Shown: positions 20,246 to 28,413, counted from the stretch's first letter. The stretch is DNA of 64,000 nucleotides from an uncultured Serinicoccus sp. (GCF_947500995.1 NZ_CANMUA010000007.1:226111-290110), one strand, 5' to 3'. The notes: a model not told the origin generated them from the sequence alone. Translations and numbers: made by a program.

Positions 20246-21592
20246 ATGAGCCCGCAGCTGCCCCGCTCCGCCGTGCTGGGGTATGCCGCCGGCAGCGTGG
20301 GCACCGGCGGCTTCAGCACCCTGCCGGGGCTGGTGCTGGCCTTCTACCTCACCGACACCCTCGCGGTGCCGGCGCTGCTGGCGACGCTGGTCGTCATCCT
20401 CCCCAAGGTCTGGGACGTGCTCATCGACCCCGCGGTGGGCGCGCGCAGCGACCGGGACGCGACCAGCCGCGCCGGCCGCACCCGGCTCATGCTGGCCGGC
20501 GCGCTCACCCTGCCGGTGGGCTTCGTCGGCATGTTCGCCGTCCCCGACCCCCTGGGACCGGCTGCCGCCGGCCTCTGGGTGCTGGTCTTCTTCGTCCTGG
20601 CGACGACCTCGTTCTCGTGCTTCCAGGTGCCCTACATCGCCCTGCCCGCCGACCTGACCGACGCCTACCGCGAGCGCACCCGCGTCATGGCCTGGCGGAT
20701 CGCCGTGCTGGCGCTGGCCATCCTGCTCGTCGGCGCCGGCGGCCCCGCCCTGCGCGACGCCGCCGGCGGGGGTCGCCCCGGCTACCTCACCATGGCGCTG
20801 GGCATCGCGCTGCTGCTCCTCGCCGGCATGGTGACGACCGTCGTCACGACCCGGGCCCACCTGCGGCGACCCCCGGCCGCGGCAGCGGGGGACCCGGGCG
20901 GCTACCGCGCCGGGCTGGTCGCCTGGCGGGAGGTCGCGGCATACCGGGTCCTGCTGTCGGTCTTCGTCCTCCAGGCCCTCGCGACCGGGGTGATGCTAGC
21001 GGCCGCGCAGTACGTCGCGGCCTACACGCTCGGCGACCAGAGCGCCCTCACGCTGCTGTTCGCCGCGCTCGTCGCGCCCGCGCTGCTCGTCATGCCGCTG
21101 TGGACGCGGTATGCCGCCGCCCGCGGCAAGCGCGGCGCGCTCACCCTCGCGTCGGGGGTCTTCGCGGCGGCCTGCCTCGGTCTGGTCGCCATGCTGTGGC
21201 TCCCGGGCGGGTGGACCTACGTCCTGGTGGGGGTGGCCGGGATCGCCTACGCGGGGATGCAGCTCTTCCCGCTGGCCATGCTGCCCGACGTCGTCACCGC
21301 GGCCGGTCGCGGGCGCGGCGGCGCCATGAGCGGGCTGTGGACCGCGGGCGAGACGGCCGGGCTGGCGCTCGGCCCGGTCGTGGTCCTGCTCCTGCTCGCC
21401 GCCACCGGCTTCCGCTCGAGCACGGCCGGAGAGCAGCTGGCCCAGCCGGCGGCCGCGCAGACCGCGATCGTCCTGGCCTTCTCGGTCGTCCCGGCCGCGC
21501 TCGTCGCCCTCAGCCTGCTCGTGCTCCGCCGCTACGTCGACCCCGGTGCCCCGAGCAGCGCACCCGTCCCCACCCCGGAAGGCACCGCATGA
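20246..21592 (+). CDS. MFS transporter, GPH/MelB-type symporter
   Basis: A 12-helix cation:sugar-type symporter of 448 residues (MFS_2). The family pattern KVWDVLIDPAVGARSDRDATSRAGRTRL (residues about 54-82) matches the MelB cation-site loop 2-3. Helix 4-5 contains the QVPYIALPADLTDAYRERTRV motif. Relatives carry glycosides, but also lysolipids (MFSD2/LplT-like). The gene begins 10 bases after yjbQ and its stop overlaps the next ATG, so it is coupled to a PLP lyase. Confidence 0.88.
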   Translation: MSPQLPRSAVLGYAAGSVGTGGFSTLPGLVLAFYLTDTLAVPALLATLVVILPKVWDVLIDPAVGARSDRDATSRAGRTRLMLAGALTLPVGFVGMFAVPDPLGPAAAGLWVLVFFVLATTSFSCFQVPYIALPADLTDAYRERTRVMAWRIAVLALAILLVGAGGPALRDAAGGGRPGYLTMALGIALLLLAGMVTTVVTTRAHLRRPPAAAAGDPGGYRAGLVAWREVAAYRVLLSVFVLQALATGVMLAAAQYVAAYTLGDQSALTLLFAALVAPALLVMPLWTRYAAARGKRGALTLASGVFAAACLGLVAMLWLPGGWTYVLVGVAGIAYAGMQLFPLAMLPDVVTAAGRGRGGAMSGLWTAGETAGLALGPVVVLLLLAATGFRSSTAGEQLAQPAAAQTAIVLAFSVVPAALVALSLLVLRRYVDPGAPSSAPVPTPEGTA

Positions 21593-23022
21593 CCGAGCAC
21601 GACGAGCAGGTCCTCTCCCTCCTCGACACCTACCGCGCGCACGACGCCCCCACCCACGGCGGTCGCGTGCTGAGCTACGTCTACGACAGCGGCCTCGCCG
21701 AGCTGGACGCGCTCGCCGGTCGGGCCGCCGCCCGCGTGCAGGCGGTGAACGGTCTCGACCCGACCACGTTCCCCTCGGTCGCGCTGATGCAGGCGGACCT
21801 GCTGGCCTTCGCCCGCGAGGTGCTGCACGGCCCGCCCGGCACCAGCGGCGCGGTCACCTCCGGTGGCACCGAGAGCATCATGCTCGCCGTCCTGGCGGCC
21901 CGGGACCGGTGGCGCGAGAGCCGTCCCGGAGACGGGCGCACCCCGCGGGTCGTGGCGCCCTCGACCGCGCACGCCGCCTTCCACAAGGCCGCGCACTACC
22001 TCGGGCTGGAGATGGTGACCGTCCCGGTCGACCCGCGCACCGGCACCCTCGAGGCGGACCGCCTCGCGGACCACCTCGACGACGCCACCGCGCTCACCGT
22101 CGCCAGCGCGCCGGCATACCCCCACGGAGTCCTCGACCCGGTGGAGGAGATCGCGGCGGCGGCGGCCGGACGAGGCATCCCCTGCCACGTCGACGCCTGC
22201 GTGGGCGGGTTCGTGCTGCCCTGGTGGGAGGGGACGCCGCCGTGGGACCTCGCCGTCGCGGGCGTCACCAGCATCTCGGCCGACCTGCACAAGTTCGGCT
22301 ACGCGCCCAAGGGCGCCTCGGTGCTCCTCGTCGCCGACCCGGCGCTGGACCGGGCCCGCTACTACGCGCTCACCGACTGGCCCGGCTACCCGGTCGTCAA
22401 CCCCACGGTGCTCGGCTCGCGCTCGGCGATGTCCCTCGCCGCGGCGTGGGCGGTGGTCACCCGGCTGGGGACCCAGGGGTATGCCGAGCTCACGGCCGGT
22501 CTGGTCGGCGTCACCGCCACGGTCCGACAGGTCGTCGACGGCATCCCGGGTCTGCGGGTGGTCGGCCGGCCGACCGGGCCGCTGCTGGCCGTCGGCACCG
22601 ACCCCGACGTGCCGGAGCCGGAGCGGGTCGACCCGCACGCGTGGGCGCAGGCCGTGGCGGCGCGGGGCTTCGTGCTGCAGGGCCAGCCCGCCCTGACCCA
22701 GGCCGACGGGACCGTCCTGCCGCGCACGACCCACCTCACGCTCACCCCGGCGAGCGCCGGCGTGCTGGGCGAGCTGGGGGCGGCGCTGCGCGCCGGAGCC
22801 GACGACGTCCGCGGGCGGGCGCTCGGTCTCGGCGCAGCGCCGGCGGGCGCACCCGCGGAGCTGCCCGACCCGGTGGCCCTCGCGCAGGCCGCGCGGGAGA
22901 GCGGCGAGCTCGACCTGCCGGCGGTGCTGGCCCTCATCGAGGCCCTGCCCCGCGAGCAGAGCGCGCGCCTGCTCGTCGACTTCCTCGCCGCGTTCACCGC
23001 CCCGCCGGCCGGCCGGGCCTAG
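21589..23022 (+). CDS. PLP-dependent decarboxylase/lyase, sphingosine-1-phosphate-lyase-like
   Basis: Fold-type I PLP enzyme of 477 residues. Order of motifs: VTSGGTESIMLAVLAARD (cofactor phosphate site), TAHAAFHKAAHYLGLE, HVDACVGGFVLPW (Asp for the pyridine N), and SADLHKFGYAPKGASVLL with the Schiff-base lysine at residue 235. This arrangement, with TESI and the HVDACVGGF block, is closest to sphingosine-1-phosphate lyases rather than glutamate or aromatic decarboxylases. The substrate is unproven. ATG 21589 overlaps the MelB-type gene (ATGA). Its end overlaps the convergent exporter by 4 bases. Confidence 0.85.
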   Translation: MTEHDEQVLSLLDTYRAHDAPTHGGRVLSYVYDSGLAELDALAGRAAARVQAVNGLDPTTFPSVALMQADLLAFAREVLHGPPGTSGAVTSGGTESIMLAVLAARDRWRESRPGDGRTPRVVAPSTAHAAFHKAAHYLGLEMVTVPVDPRTGTLEADRLADHLDDATALTVASAPAYPHGVLDPVEEIAAAAAGRGIPCHVDACVGGFVLPWWEGTPPWDLAVAGVTSISADLHKFGYAPKGASVLLVADPALDRARYYALTDWPGYPVVNPTVLGSRSAMSLAAAWAVVTRLGTQGYAELTAGLVGVTATVRQVVDGIPGLRVVGRPTGPLLAVGTDPDVPEPERVDPHAWAQAVAARGFVLQGQPALTQADGTVLPRTTHLTLTPASAGVLGELGAALRAGADDVRGRALGLGAAPAGAPAELPDPVALAQAARESGELDLPAVLALIEALPREQSARLLVDFLAAFTAPPAGRA

Positions 23023-24491
23023 CCCGGGACGCCGCTCTCCTCCTCGTCGGCCGCCGCGGCCTCCGCGCGACGACGACCGTCCCACACGGCCGCGGCGAGC
23101 GCCGCCAGGAGCAGCACCAGCGCGGTCCCCAGCGCCGCCCGCAGCCCGGTGGCCGCGTCGTCACCGCTCCCGGCCCCGACCTGGTACGCCGTCACCAGCA
23201 CCGCGGCCCCGATCGCCGAGCCCACCCGCTGCCCGGTCTGCAGGGCTCCCCCGGCGGCCCCGCCCATCCGCTGCGGGACCTGCGCGAGGGTGAGGGTGAA
23301 GTTCGGCGAGACGACGGCGCCACCGCCCAGGCCGGCGAGGAGCAGCGGTGCCGCCAACGCCAGCCACAGCCACGAGCTGTCCTGGGCCGGGCCGACGAGG
23401 ACGCCCAGCACGACGAGCCCGCTCATCATCACCAGGAGGGCGCGCACGACGAGCACGCGACCGACCCGGGTCACCGCGCGCCCGGCCCACGGGGAGGACA
23501 CCGCCGACCCGACGGCGAAGGGGGTCAGCAGCAGACCGGTCACGAGCGTGGAGTAGCCGAGGCCGTCCTGCAGGAAGATCGACAGGACGAGGAACACTCC
23601 GGTGAAGCCGGTGAAGTAGAGCGAGCCCACGACGATGCCGTTGGCGTAGCCCGGGGTGCGGCGGAGCAGGTCGACGTCCAGCAGCGGCATCCCCCCGGAG
23701 CGGGCCAGCCGCTTCTCGTAGGACAGGAACCCCCAGGCGAAGACCGGGACACCCACGAGGAGCACCAGCGCCCAGAGGTCGCCCGACTCCAGCGCGACGA
23801 CCGGGAGCAGCAGGCACATGACGGCGGCCCCCAGCAGCAGGGCGCCGACCAGGTCGAGCCGCGGGTCCGACTCCTTCCCGCGCAGGTCCGGGACGATGCG
23901 GGCGATGGCGACGAGCAGCACCAGACCGATGGGGACGTTGACGAGGAACACCCAGCGCCAGCCGCCGTCCTCCCCCGCCAGGGTGATGATGACCCCGCCG
24001 AGGACCGGCCCGATGCCGGAGGCCACCGACACCACCAGGCCGAACAGCCCGAAGGCCCGCCCCCGCTCGGCCCCGGTGAACAGGTCCTGGATGAGGCCGG
24101 TGTTCTGCGGGGCCAGCAGCCCCGCCGACAGCCCCTGCACCAGCCGGGCCGCGACGAGCACGCCGGCCGTCGGCGCCAGCCCGCACGCCGCACTGGCCAG
24201 CACGAACCCGGCCAGCCCCACGAGCATGATCCGGCGCCGGCCCCAGGCGTCCCCGAGCCGGCCCCCGGTGACGAGCATGAGGCCGAAGGTGAGGGCATAC
24301 CCGGACACCACCCACTGGATGGAGGCCGCCGAGGTGTCCAGGCCCTCGCGCATCGAGGGGATGGCCACGTTGACGATCGTCACGTCCAGCAGCGACATGA
24401 AACCGACCGCCAGGGTGACGGCCAGGATGCGCCAGCGGGCGGGATCGGGGTCGTGGGTGGTGTCGGTCCGGGAGGTGCGGTCAGCCGTCAC
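23019..24491 (-). CDS. MFS drug exporter, DHA2 family (14 helices, EmrB/QacA type)
   Basis: Proton-driven multidrug efflux protein of 490 residues with about 14 membrane helices. Motif A is GGRLGDAWGRRRIMLVGL, the first-helix FMSLLDVTIVNVAIPSM motif is classic for DHA2, and motif C is GIGPVLGGVII. The GTG at 24491 is the best start. It has no good ribosome site of its own, but a 7-codon leaderless ORF (24511 to 24488) ends overlapping it. An inverted repeat at 24582-24617 upstream could be a repressor site. No regulator gene is adjacent on this strand. Confidence 0.87.
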   Translation of the reverse strand: MTADRTSRTDTTHDPDPARWRILAVTLAVGFMSLLDVTIVNVAIPSMREGLDTSAASIQWVVSGYALTFGLMLVTGGRLGDAWGRRRIMLVGLAGFVLASAACGLAPTAGVLVAARLVQGLSAGLLAPQNTGLIQDLFTGAERGRAFGLFGLVVSVASGIGPVLGGVIITLAGEDGGWRWVFLVNVPIGLVLLVAIARIVPDLRGKESDPRLDLVGALLLGAAVMCLLLPVVALESGDLWALVLLVGVPVFAWGFLSYEKRLARSGGMPLLDVDLLRRTPGYANGIVVGSLYFTGFTGVFLVLSIFLQDGLGYSTLVTGLLLTPFAVGSAVSSPWAGRAVTRVGRVLVVRALLVMMSGLVVLGVLVGPAQDSSWLWLALAAPLLLAGLGGGAVVSPNFTLTLAQVPQRMGGAAGGALQTGQRVGSAIGAAVLVTAYQVGAGSGDDAATGLRAALGTALVLLLAALAAAVWDGRRRAEAAAADEEESGVPG

Positions 24492-24511
24492 GTCGTGCTC
24501 GTCCAGGTCAC
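24488..24511 (-). CDS. Seven-codon leaderless upstream ORF (MTWTSTT)
   Basis: On the minus strand a TAGCAT box (24518-24523) is followed by exactly 6 bases and a GTG codon at 24511. That frame stops after 7 codons, and its TGA overlaps the GTG start of the exporter by the usual 4-base GTGA. It would feed ribosomes to the exporter. It is too short to judge by codon use. Confidence 0.35.
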   Translation of the reverse strand: MTWTSTT

Positions 24512-24581
24512 CGACCCATGCTAGGCGGGACCACCGACACCCGCCCCTCGACCCGGACGCCACGAGCCGTCGGCCGGCAGG

Positions 24582-24617
24582 TCAACCATCAGCCCTCTCG
24601 ACGAGGACGATGGTTGA
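24582..24617. repeat. Inverted repeat TCAACCATC-N18-GATGGTTGA
   Basis: Perfect 9-bp arms at 24582-24590 and 24609-24617. A smaller CCTC/GAGG stem lies inside. It sits between the divergent DHA2 exporter and the small membrane protein gene, about 60 bases upstream of the exporter's -10 box. It could be a repressor operator or an RNA hairpin. Confidence 0.5.
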
Positions 24618-24670
24618 GGGACCCGCAGAGGGTGGACGAACCGGCCGAGGGTAGGGCCGGCAGACGCCGA

Positions 24671-24676
24671 TATCCT
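24671..24676 (+). promoter_or_regulatory. -10 box TATCCT of the small membrane protein gene
   Basis: TATCCT lies 31 bases before the ATG at 24708. The leader between them carries a GAAGGAG ribosome site. Confidence 0.5.
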
Positions 24677-24707
24677 GGAGCCCCCGACCGACCCGTGAAG
24701 GAGCACC

Positions 24708-25097
24708 ATGCAGAACTCGTCCATGCCGCGCACCACCATCCTCCTCGGGGTCGTGCTCGTCGCCGTGGGGGTGGTCGGCTGGCTCGCGGCGGGGATGTCG
24801 AGCTGGACCGCTCTCATCCCGGCGGTTCTCGGCGCGGTGCTGGCGGTCTGCGGCGTCCTGGGGCGCAGCAACCCGAAGGTGTGGATCCACGCGGCCCTCG
24901 TGGTGGCGCTCCTGGGTGCCCTCGGCACGATCCGCAACGTCCTGGGCCTGGCCGACCTCGCCGCGGGCGACGCCGAGCGCCCGCTCGCCGTGGTCGCCGG
25001 CACCATCACCTTCGTGCTGCTCGTGGGCTACCTCGTCGTGGGTGTCCGCTCGTTCGTCGCCGTGCGCCGCGAGCGCCGCCGGCAGGTCAGCGGCTGA
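24708..25097 (+). CDS. Small membrane protein, unknown function
   Basis: A 129-residue protein with four predicted helices: about residues 9-28, 32-50, 61-78 and 95-113. It has a basic C-terminal tail (RRERRRQ). The GAAGGAG ribosome site is 6 bases before the ATG. I recognise no family. The end overlaps the convergent XRE regulator gene by 11 bases. Confidence 0.75.
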   Translation: MQNSSMPRTTILLGVVLVAVGVVGWLAAGMSSWTALIPAVLGAVLAVCGVLGRSNPKVWIHAALVVALLGALGTIRNVLGLADLAAGDAERPLAVVAGTITFVLLVGYLVVGVRSFVAVRRERRRQVSG

Positions 25098-25371
25098 CCC
25101 GCTCGCCCACCCGCTCGGCTCGCTCGTCCGCCCCGAGGACCTCCCCCCACAGGTGGTCGAGGGACACCCCCAGGACCGCTGCCAGGGCCGCCACGACGGG
25201 GAAGGACGGCGTGACGATGCGTCCGGTCTCGATCTTGCGCAACGTCTCCGGGGACACCCCCGCCGCCAGGGCGACGTCGAGCACGGGCCGGTCGCCCCGG
25301 GCATGCCGCAGCAGGGACCCCAGACGCCGACCGCGCTCGCGGTCCTGGGCGGTGAGCGGGAGTCTGACCAT
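25087..25371 (-). CDS. XRE-family helix-turn-helix regulator
   Basis: A 94-residue Cro/C1-type DNA-binding protein made almost only of the HTH domain: LGSLLRHARGDRPVLDVALAAGVSPETLRKIETG (in pieces, residues 17-50), then FPVVAALAAVLGVSLDHLW. It has no effector domain, so it probably acts as a simple dimeric repressor. Its start is divergent from methionine aminopeptidase. A 10-bp palindrome, ATACCGGTAT, lies between the two -10 boxes, so it likely controls both itself and that gene. Confidence 0.88.
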   Translation of the reverse strand: MVRLPLTAQDRERGRRLGSLLRHARGDRPVLDVALAAGVSPETLRKIETGRIVTPSFPVVAALAAVLGVSLDHLWGEVLGADERAERVGERVSR

Positions 25372-25380
25372 GGTGGGACG

Positions 25381-25396
25381 ATCATACCGGTATAGT
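25381..25396. promoter_or_regulatory. Face-to-face -10 boxes around the palindrome ATACCGGTAT
   Basis: The plus-strand box TATAGT (25391-25396) is 7 bases before the aminopeptidase ATG. The minus-strand box TATGAT (25386-25381) is 9 bases before the regulator ATG. The perfect palindrome ATACCGGTAT (25384-25393) overlaps both boxes. One bound repressor would block both promoters. This is one of the most AT-rich spots in the window. Confidence 0.6.
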
Positions 25397-25403
25397 TATC
25401 GGC

Positions 25404-26180
25404 ATGGTGGAGATCCTCACCCCTGAGCAGCTGGACCGGGCGCGCGGAGCCGGTCGGCTCGTCGGCGAGATCCTCGCGACGGTGCGCCAGCGGGCCGGCG
25501 CGGGCACCAACCTGCTGGAGATCGACCGGTGGACCGAGGAGATGATCCGCGGCGCCGGCGCGGAGTCCTGCTACGTCGACTACGCCCCGTCCTTCGGGAG
25601 CGGCCCGTTCGGGCACTACATCTGCACCTCGGTCAACGACGCCGTGCTGCACGGGTTGCCGCACGACGAGGTGCTCGTCGACGGCGACCTGGTCAGCCTC
25701 GACCTCGCCGTCCTCCTGGACGGGGTCGCGGCGGACGCGGCGGTGAGCTTCGTCGTGGGCGGGTCCGCCCAGCCGGAGGACGAGCGGATGATCGCCACGA
25801 CCGAGCGCGCCCTGGCCGCCGCGGTCGCCGCCGCCACGGTGGGCGCCCGGACGGGAGACGTCTCGCACGCCATCGGCACGGTCCTCACCGAGGCGGGGTA
25901 TGCCGTGAACCTCGAGTTCGGCGGGCACGGGATCGGCACGACGATGCACCAGGACCCGCACGTCGCCAACGACGGCCGCCCCGGCCGCGGCTTCCGGCTC
26001 CGTCCGGGCATGCTCCTCGCGCTGGAGCCCTGGGTGATGGCCGACACCGACCGCCTCGTGACCGACCCGGACGGGTGGACGCTGCGCAGCGCGACCGGCT
26101 GCCGGACCGCGCACAGCGAGCACACCGTCGCGATCACCGAGGACGGCCCCGAGATCCTCACCGCTGCCCACCCGGTCTGA
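25404..26180 (+). CDS. map: Type I methionine aminopeptidase
   Basis: Removes N-terminal methionine from new proteins. The 258 residues match the short bacterial type. Metal ligands are visible: the two aspartates in VSLDLAVLLDGVAADAA, the histidine in GHGIGTTMHQDPHV, and glutamates in LALEPWV and HSEHTVAI. It is a stand-alone copy, not in the usual secY-adk-map cluster, so a second housekeeping copy probably exists elsewhere. Transcription looks leaderless from a TATAGT box. The divergent XRE gene suggests regulated expression, which is odd for this enzyme. Confidence 0.92.
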   Translation: MVEILTPEQLDRARGAGRLVGEILATVRQRAGAGTNLLEIDRWTEEMIRGAGAESCYVDYAPSFGSGPFGHYICTSVNDAVLHGLPHDEVLVDGDLVSLDLAVLLDGVAADAAVSFVVGGSAQPEDERMIATTERALAAAVAAATVGARTGDVSHAIGTVLTEAGYAVNLEFGGHGIGTTMHQDPHVANDGRPGRGFRLRPGMLLALEPWVMADTDRLVTDPDGWTLRSATGCRTAHSEHTVAITEDGPEILTAAHPV

Positions 26181-26184
26181 GGGG

Positions 26185-26190
26185 TAGGCT
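26185..26190 (+). promoter_or_regulatory. -10 box TAGGCT upstream of the hemerythrin gene
   Basis: TAGGCT starts 5 bases after the map stop codon and about 100 bases before the hemerythrin start. The leader would be about 90 bases and include a short upstream ORF. Confidence 0.45.
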
Positions 26191-26251
26191 GCCGGCAACG
26201 TCGCGTGCCGGTGGCAGACCGTGCCAGGCATGGAGGCGTCGGATCCGAAGG

Positions 26252-26296
26252 ATGGTGACCCTCATGTCGCTCATCGCTTCGCGCCCTCGTGACTGA
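26252..26296 (+). CDS. Possible leader peptide (MVTLMSLIASRPRD)
   Basis: A 14-codon ORF begins at ATG 26252; GTG 26255 and ATG 26264 in the same frame are alternatives, with GAAGGA just upstream. It ends at TGA 26294-26296, 8 bases inside the hemerythrin gene. The hemerythrin GTG has no ribosome site of its own, so coupling to this ORF is plausible. The short length leaves this tentative. Confidence 0.35.
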   Translation: MVTLMSLIASRPRD

Positions 26297-26759
26297 GGGC
26301 GAGCAGTCCCGGCTCGTGGCCTGGGGCCGGGAGATGCGTGGCGTCCACGACCGGCTGCGCGAGGCGCTGCGGGTGACGCGGGAGGAGGTCGCTGCCGGCG
26401 TGCCGGCCGAGCCGGCCACCCGGGACCTGCTGCTGTTCTGCCACGGCTTCTGCACGGCGCTGACGGCTCACCACGACGGCGAGGACCGCCGGCTGTTCCC
26501 CGCGATCGCCGCTGCCCACCCGCACCTGCGCGACACGCTGCGCTCCCTCGAGCAGGACCACTCGATGATCGCCCACCTGCTGGGTGCCCTGCAGAGGGCG
26601 GTGGACCAGCGCGCCGACGCCTCCGAGCTCGACCGCCATCTCGAGGGCGTCGCGGCCGTCATGGAGTCCCACTTCCGCTACGAGGAGCGTCAGCTCCTGA
26701 CGGTGCTCGAGACCCTCCACCTGGACGCCGAGGTGAGCACCGTCCTCGGCCCGCTGTGA
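26289..26759 (+). CDS. Hemerythrin (HHE) domain protein
   Basis: A 156-residue four-helix bundle with the di-iron ligand pattern: HGFC...HHDGEDRRLFP, DHSMIAHLL and SHFRYEERQLL. Such proteins bind O2 or NO or sense oxidants. The start is GTG 26289, the only one in frame before the first motif. It lacks a ribosome site and overlaps a short upstream ORF. It converges on ychF. Confidence 0.87.
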   Translation: MTEGEQSRLVAWGREMRGVHDRLREALRVTREEVAAGVPAEPATRDLLLFCHGFCTALTAHHDGEDRRLFPAIAAAHPHLRDTLRSLEQDHSMIAHLLGALQRAVDQRADASELDRHLEGVAAVMESHFRYEERQLLTVLETLHLDAEVSTVLGPL

Positions 26760-26790
26760 CGGCGGCCGTCCGGACGGGGGACGCGGGGAC

Positions 26791-27876
26791 TCACACGTTG
26801 AAGCGGAACTCCACGACGTCGCCGTCGGCCATGACGTAGTCCTTGCCCTCGATGCGCACCTTGCCGGCCTCCTTGGCCTTCGCCATGGACCCCAGCTCGT
26901 CGAGCGCCTCGAAGCTGACGACCTCGGCCTTGATGAAGCCGCGCTCGAAGTCGGTGTGGATGACCCCGGCCGCCTGCGGCGCGGTCGATCCCTGGCGGAT
27001 CGTCCAGGCGCGCGACTCCTTGGGCCCGGCGGTGAGGTAGGTCTGCAGACCGAGGGTGTCGAAGCCGACCCGCGCCAGCTGGTCCAGGCCCGGCTCGGTG
27101 ACGCCGACCGACTCCAGCAGCTCACGCGCCTCGTCCTCCTCCAGCTCGGCGAGGTCGGCCTCCAGCTTGGCGGACAGGTAGATCGCCTCCGCCGGTGCGA
27201 CGGTGGCCGCCAGCTCGGCGTGGAGGGCCTCGTCGGTGAGGCCGTCCTCGTCGAGGTTGAAGACGTAGAGGAAGGGCTTGGTGGTGAGCAGACCCAGTCC
27301 GCGCGCGACCGACATGTCGACGCCCGCGGCCTCGCCCGCGGCATACAGCGTGTCGCCGCGCTCGAGCACCTGCTGGGCGGCGAGCGCGGTGTCCAGGACC
27401 GCCTTGTCCGTGCGCTTGCCCTTCACCTCCTTCTCCAGACGCGGTATGGCGTTCTCCAGCGTCTGCAGGTCCGCCAGGACGAGCTCGGTGTTGATGGTCT
27501 CGATGTCGTCGCTCGGACTGATGCGACCGTCGACGTGCACGACGTCGTCGTCGCGGAAGGCGCGGACGACCTGGCAGATCGCGTCCGCCTCGCGGATGTT
27601 GGCCAGGAACTTGTTGCCCAGCCCCTCCCCCTCGCTGGCGCCGCGCACGATCCCCGCGATGTCGACGAAGCTCACCGTGGCGGGCAGGATCTTGGCGCTG
27701 CCGTGGATCTGCGCCAGCCGGTCCAGGCGCGGGTCCTTGAGCGGCACCACCCCGATGTTGGGCTCGATCGTGGCGAACGGGTAGTTCGCCGCGAGGACGG
27801 AGTTCTTGGTCAGCGCGTTGAAGAGCGTGGACTTGCCCACGTTGGGCAGGCCGACGATTCCGATGGTGAGTGCCAC
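26791..27876 (-). CDS. ychF: Redox-regulated ATPase YchF (OLA1 family)
   Basis: Obg-related P-loop ATPase, 361 residues, the standard length. G1 is GLPNVGKST (residues 8-16), G3 is [17 protein letters not shown], and the altered G4 NLDE (in [10 protein letters not shown]) replaces NKxD, which explains the ATP preference of this family. The TGS domain at the C terminus ends [16 protein letters not shown]. It binds ribosomes and is linked to stress responses. A TAGACT box at 27886-27891 lies 9 bases before the GTG start, so the mRNA is almost leaderless. Confidence 0.97.
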   Translation of the reverse strand: MALTIGIVGLPNVGKSTLFNALTKNSVLAANYPFATIEPNIGVVPLKDPRLDRLAQIHGSAKILPATVSFVDIAGIVRGASEGEGLGNKFLANIREADAICQVVRAFRDDDVVHVDGRISPSDDIETINTELVLADLQTLENAIPRLEKEVKGKRTDKAVLDTALAAQQVLERGDTLYAAGEAAGVDMSVARGLGLLTTKPFLYVFNLDEDGLTDEALHAELAATVAPAEAIYLSAKLEADLAELEEDEARELLESVGVTEPGLDQLARVGFDTLGLQTYLTAGPKESRAWTIRQGSTAPQAAGVIHTDFERGFIKAEVVSFEALDELGSMAKAKEAGKVRIEGKDYVMADGDVVEFRFNV

Positions 27877-27885
27877 GGGGTCAGC

Positions 27886-27891
27886 AGTCTA
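27886..27891 (-). promoter_or_regulatory. -10 box TAGACT of ychF
   Basis: Nine bases separate TAGACT from the GTG at 27876, giving a leader of only 2-3 bases. Confidence 0.5.
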
Positions 27892-27966
27892 GTCGCCGCG
27901 CAGGGCCCCCAGCGCCGAGCCCGTCCGAGCCCGTGCGGGCCGGGAGCCGGGTCGGCAGCGCCGCGG

Positions 27967-28407
27967 TCATTCGGCACCGGGTCGGCGGCGCAGCTGCTTG
28001 ACCTGGGAGCGACGCGCCTTGGCCTCGGCGCGGCGGCGCCGGGAGCCGCGGGTGGGCCGGGTGGGGCGACGCACGGCCGGCGGGGTCACCGCCTCCCGGA
28101 GCAGCTCGGCGAGACGCCGTCGGGCGGCCGCACGGTTGCGCAGCTGGGTGCGGTGCTCGCTCGCCACCACCGTGAGCACGGTGCCGGACAGCCGGGGCGC
28201 CAGCCGGGCCAGGACCCGCGCCCTCAGGCCGTCGTCCAGGGCCGTGGTCGTGGCCAGGTCCAGGCTGAGCTGCACCCGCGTGTCCGCGGTGTTGACGCCC
28301 TGCCCGCCCGGTCCGGAGGAGCGGGAGAACTGCTCGACCAGCTCGCCGGCGGGCACCCGCAGACCCCGCGGGGCACCAGGGCCCGGGGTCACGTCGAGGT
28401 CGTCCAC
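27967..28407 (-). CDS. arfB: Peptidyl-tRNA hydrolase ArfB-like (GGQ domain, ribosome rescue)
   Basis: A 146-residue stand-alone class I release-factor domain. The GGQ loop is in SSGPGGQGVNTADTRVQL (about residues 32-49), and the tail is rich in Arg and Lys (RRRRAEAKARRSQVKQLRRR), which in ArfB/YaeJ enters the mRNA channel of stalled ribosomes. It should release the peptide from ribosomes lacking a stop codon. The GTG at 28407 is chosen because CAGACT lies exactly 6 bases upstream. Confidence 0.88.
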   Translation of the reverse strand: MDDLDVTPGPGAPRGLRVPAGELVEQFSRSSGPGGQGVNTADTRVQLSLDLATTTALDDGLRARVLARLAPRLSGTVLTVVASEHRTQLRNRAAARRRLAELLREAVTPPAVRRPTRPTRGSRRRRAEAKARRSQVKQLRRRPGAE

Positions 28408-28413
28408 CCGGCC

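Noticed and set aside
26189..26250. Riboswitch in the hemerythrin leader
   Set aside because: There are GGCA/TGCC pairings, but the first arm lies at or before the predicted transcript start and the sequence matches no riboswitch class I know.
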